From an uncultured bacterium (GTDB lineage Bacteria > Actinomycetota > Aquicultoria > SKW223): a DNA stretch of 6,744 nucleotides. Each line of letters opens with the position of its first letter. Position 1 is the first letter of the stretch. The position numbers were made by a program, and so were the translations under genes. Where the stretch lies: contig CALIRS010000100.1 of NCBI GenBank assembly GCA_938042205.1, positions 1 to 6,744 of the forward strand, read 5' to 3'. The notes beneath the pieces are model-generated. The model worked only from the letters and a program-made list of their open reading frames with translations, did not search any database and was not told the DNA's origin. Positions 5,848-6,744 of the stretch are shown one piece after another.

Positions 5848-6351
5848 CTAAATTTTTATTCTTATCATTTCAAGACGCGGACTTTCATTTTCAAAATGAA
5901 GGATTGCTAAAGAATTTATGTTAGTAAAATGTCGGTCATTTGGTGACCCTGGATTTATAAACCAGACTCCATTTTCATGGGTATCATCAGGATGGTGTGT
6001 ATGACCGTAAATAATTATGTCGGGACGAGGATAAAAAGAAGGCAAAAGCCTCGGCCTCATTCCTCGAGGCGGACCGGAACCATGAATGAGACCAATGGTC
6101 AAATTATTAACCTCTATTAGTTTCTTCCCCGGTAAAATGCTCCGAGTAAGTTCAGGGTCCATATTGCCATGAACAGCTTCTACCGGCGCTATTTTTTCAA
6201 GCTCATTAAGGAAATCAAGTGTCAGGATGTCTCCAGCGTGAAAAATAGTATCCACACCTGAAAAAAACCCTTCCACCAGTTTGAGAAGGTTTTTAGCTTC
6301 CCCTGAGTCAGCATCGCGAATATGGGTATCCGAGATTAACCCTATTTTCAT
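5848..6351 (-). CDS. YfcE/MJ0936-type metallophosphoesterase
   Basis: This is a 167-residue calcineurin-like phosphodiesterase, the usual length of the YfcE/MJ0936 family of small cytosolic enzymes that hydrolyse phosphodiesters with two metal ions (often manganese). All five metal-site motifs are present: D8 and H10 (SDTHI), D41 (HAGD), N63 (GNMD), H90 (IHG), and H117/H119 (GHTH). The natural substrate is not known for most members. There is no signal peptide. The ATG at 6351 is preceded by AAGGA about 12 nt upstream, and the gene begins 15 nt after the lon stop, so the two are likely one transcription unit. No hairpin terminator is visible after it, so some read-through into the trk genes cannot be excluded. 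Confidence 0.93.
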   Translation of the reverse strand: MKIGLISDTHIRDADSGEAKNLLKLVEGFFSGVDTIFHAGDILTLDFLNELEKIAPVEAVHGNMDPELTRSILPGKKLIEVNNLTIGLIHGSGPPRGMRPRLLPSFYPRPDIIIYGHTHHPDDTHENGVWFINPGSPNDRHFTNINSLAILHFENESPRLEMIRIKI

Positions 6352-6366
6352 AGTTTCGACTTTTCC

Positions 6367-6744
6367 TTAACTTCTCCTTCCAGCAGCAACTTTTTTCCGT
6401 TTCGAGGAAATCTTTCCTGTAGCTATATCGAAAACATCATCTAGATGTTCCACAAACTTGAATTTAAGTTCTTTTTTCACATCTTCAGGCACAAGCACTA
6501 AATCCTTTTCATTGTCTACTGGCATGACCAGCGTTTTTATCCCAGCTCGATGTGCGGCAAGAACCTTTTCTTTAATTCCACCAACCGGGAGAATATGTCC
6601 TCTAAGTGTGATTTCACCAGTCATAGCTACGTCCTTTTTCACCGGTCTCCCGCATAGAGCTGAATAAAGTGCGGTCGCCATCGTAACTCCCGCAGAAGGT
6701 CCATCCTTGGGAATCGCACCTTCTGGAACGTGAATATGGATATC
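6367..6744 (-). CDS. lon: ATP-dependent Lon protease, C-terminal fragment
   Basis: The frame is open to the right window edge and shows the last 125 residues of a Lon (S16) protease; the N-terminal substrate domain and AAA+ ATPase lie outside. The catalytic serine is residue 17 of the fragment (PKDGPSAGVT) and the catalytic lysine is residue 58 (LPVGGIKEKVLAAHRAGI), so the proteolytic dyad is intact. LRGHILPVGG, VMPVDNEKDL and the FVEHLDDV stretch are all standard Lon features. The C-terminus ends in a basic tail (SSKRKKVAAGRRS). The methionine at 6681 is internal and is not the start. Lon degrades damaged and regulatory proteins in the cytosol. Its stop is 15 nt before the phosphoesterase start. 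Confidence 0.96.
   Translation of the reverse strand, partial: DIHIHVPEGAIPKDGPSAGVTMATALYSALCGRPVKKDVAMTGEITLRGHILPVGGIKEKVLAAHRAGIKTLVMPVDNEKDLVLVPEDVKKELKFKFVEHLDDVFDIATGKISSKRKKVAAGRRS

Noticed and set aside
6458..6667. Plus-strand frame opposite lon
   Set aside because: Antisense to the catalytic domain of Lon, no recognisable features.
1..6744. CRISPR array, prophage genes or intact insertion sequence
   Set aside because: No spaced direct repeats, no transposase or phage frames and no terminal inverted repeats were found.

Overview
All convincing genes in this window lie on the minus strand, so it is read from high to low coordinates. The organism looks like a Gram-positive-type bacterium of the Firmicutes/Clostridia kind. 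The reasons are strong purine-rich Shine-Dalgarno sites, TTG and GTG starts, a tRNA gene with encoded CCA, a CwlD/spore-lytic style amidase, a PcsB/EnvC-like coiled-coil exported protein, and a TrkH served by two separate single-RCK TrkA proteins. This placement is an inference; no 16S rRNA or species marker is present.

Layout in transcription order: (1) 6744-6367, the C-terminal end of an ATP-dependent Lon protease with its Ser/Lys dyad; (2) 6351-5848, a YfcE/MJ0936-type metallophosphoesterase 15 nt downstream; (3) a 107-nt gap with a good sigma-A-like promoter whose -10 lies at the centre of an inverted repeat; (4) a potassium-uptake operon: TrkA-type protein 1 (5740-5090), TrkA-type protein 2 (5078-4392), a small 40-41 residue single-span membrane protein (about 4368-4246), TrkH (4229-2721), and an exported, membrane-anchored OB-fold-like protein (2724-2164) that overlaps the trkH stop by 4 nt; (5) tRNA-Gly(CCC) at 2134-2060; (6) a 244-nt non-coding stretch with a possible mobile-element scar and short inverted repeats; (7) 1815-754, an N-acetylmuramoyl-L-alanine amidase with two peptidoglycan-binding domains; (8) 698-1, the N-terminal 232 residues of an exported coiled-coil murein-hydrolase-activator-like protein cut by the window edge.

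How they work together: the two RCK proteins should form the cytoplasmic NAD(H)/ATP-sensing gating ring under the TrkH potassium channel. The small membrane protein and the OB-fold protein are tightly placed in the same operon and may be accessory parts of that transporter. The amidase and coiled-coil genes form a second functional pair for cell-wall cleavage, in the style of EnvC controlling Amidase_3 enzymes. The most interesting unlisted item is the small membrane protein between trkA and trkH. The other points are the OB-fold protein coupled to trkH and the tRNA trailer that is complementary to its own T-arm.
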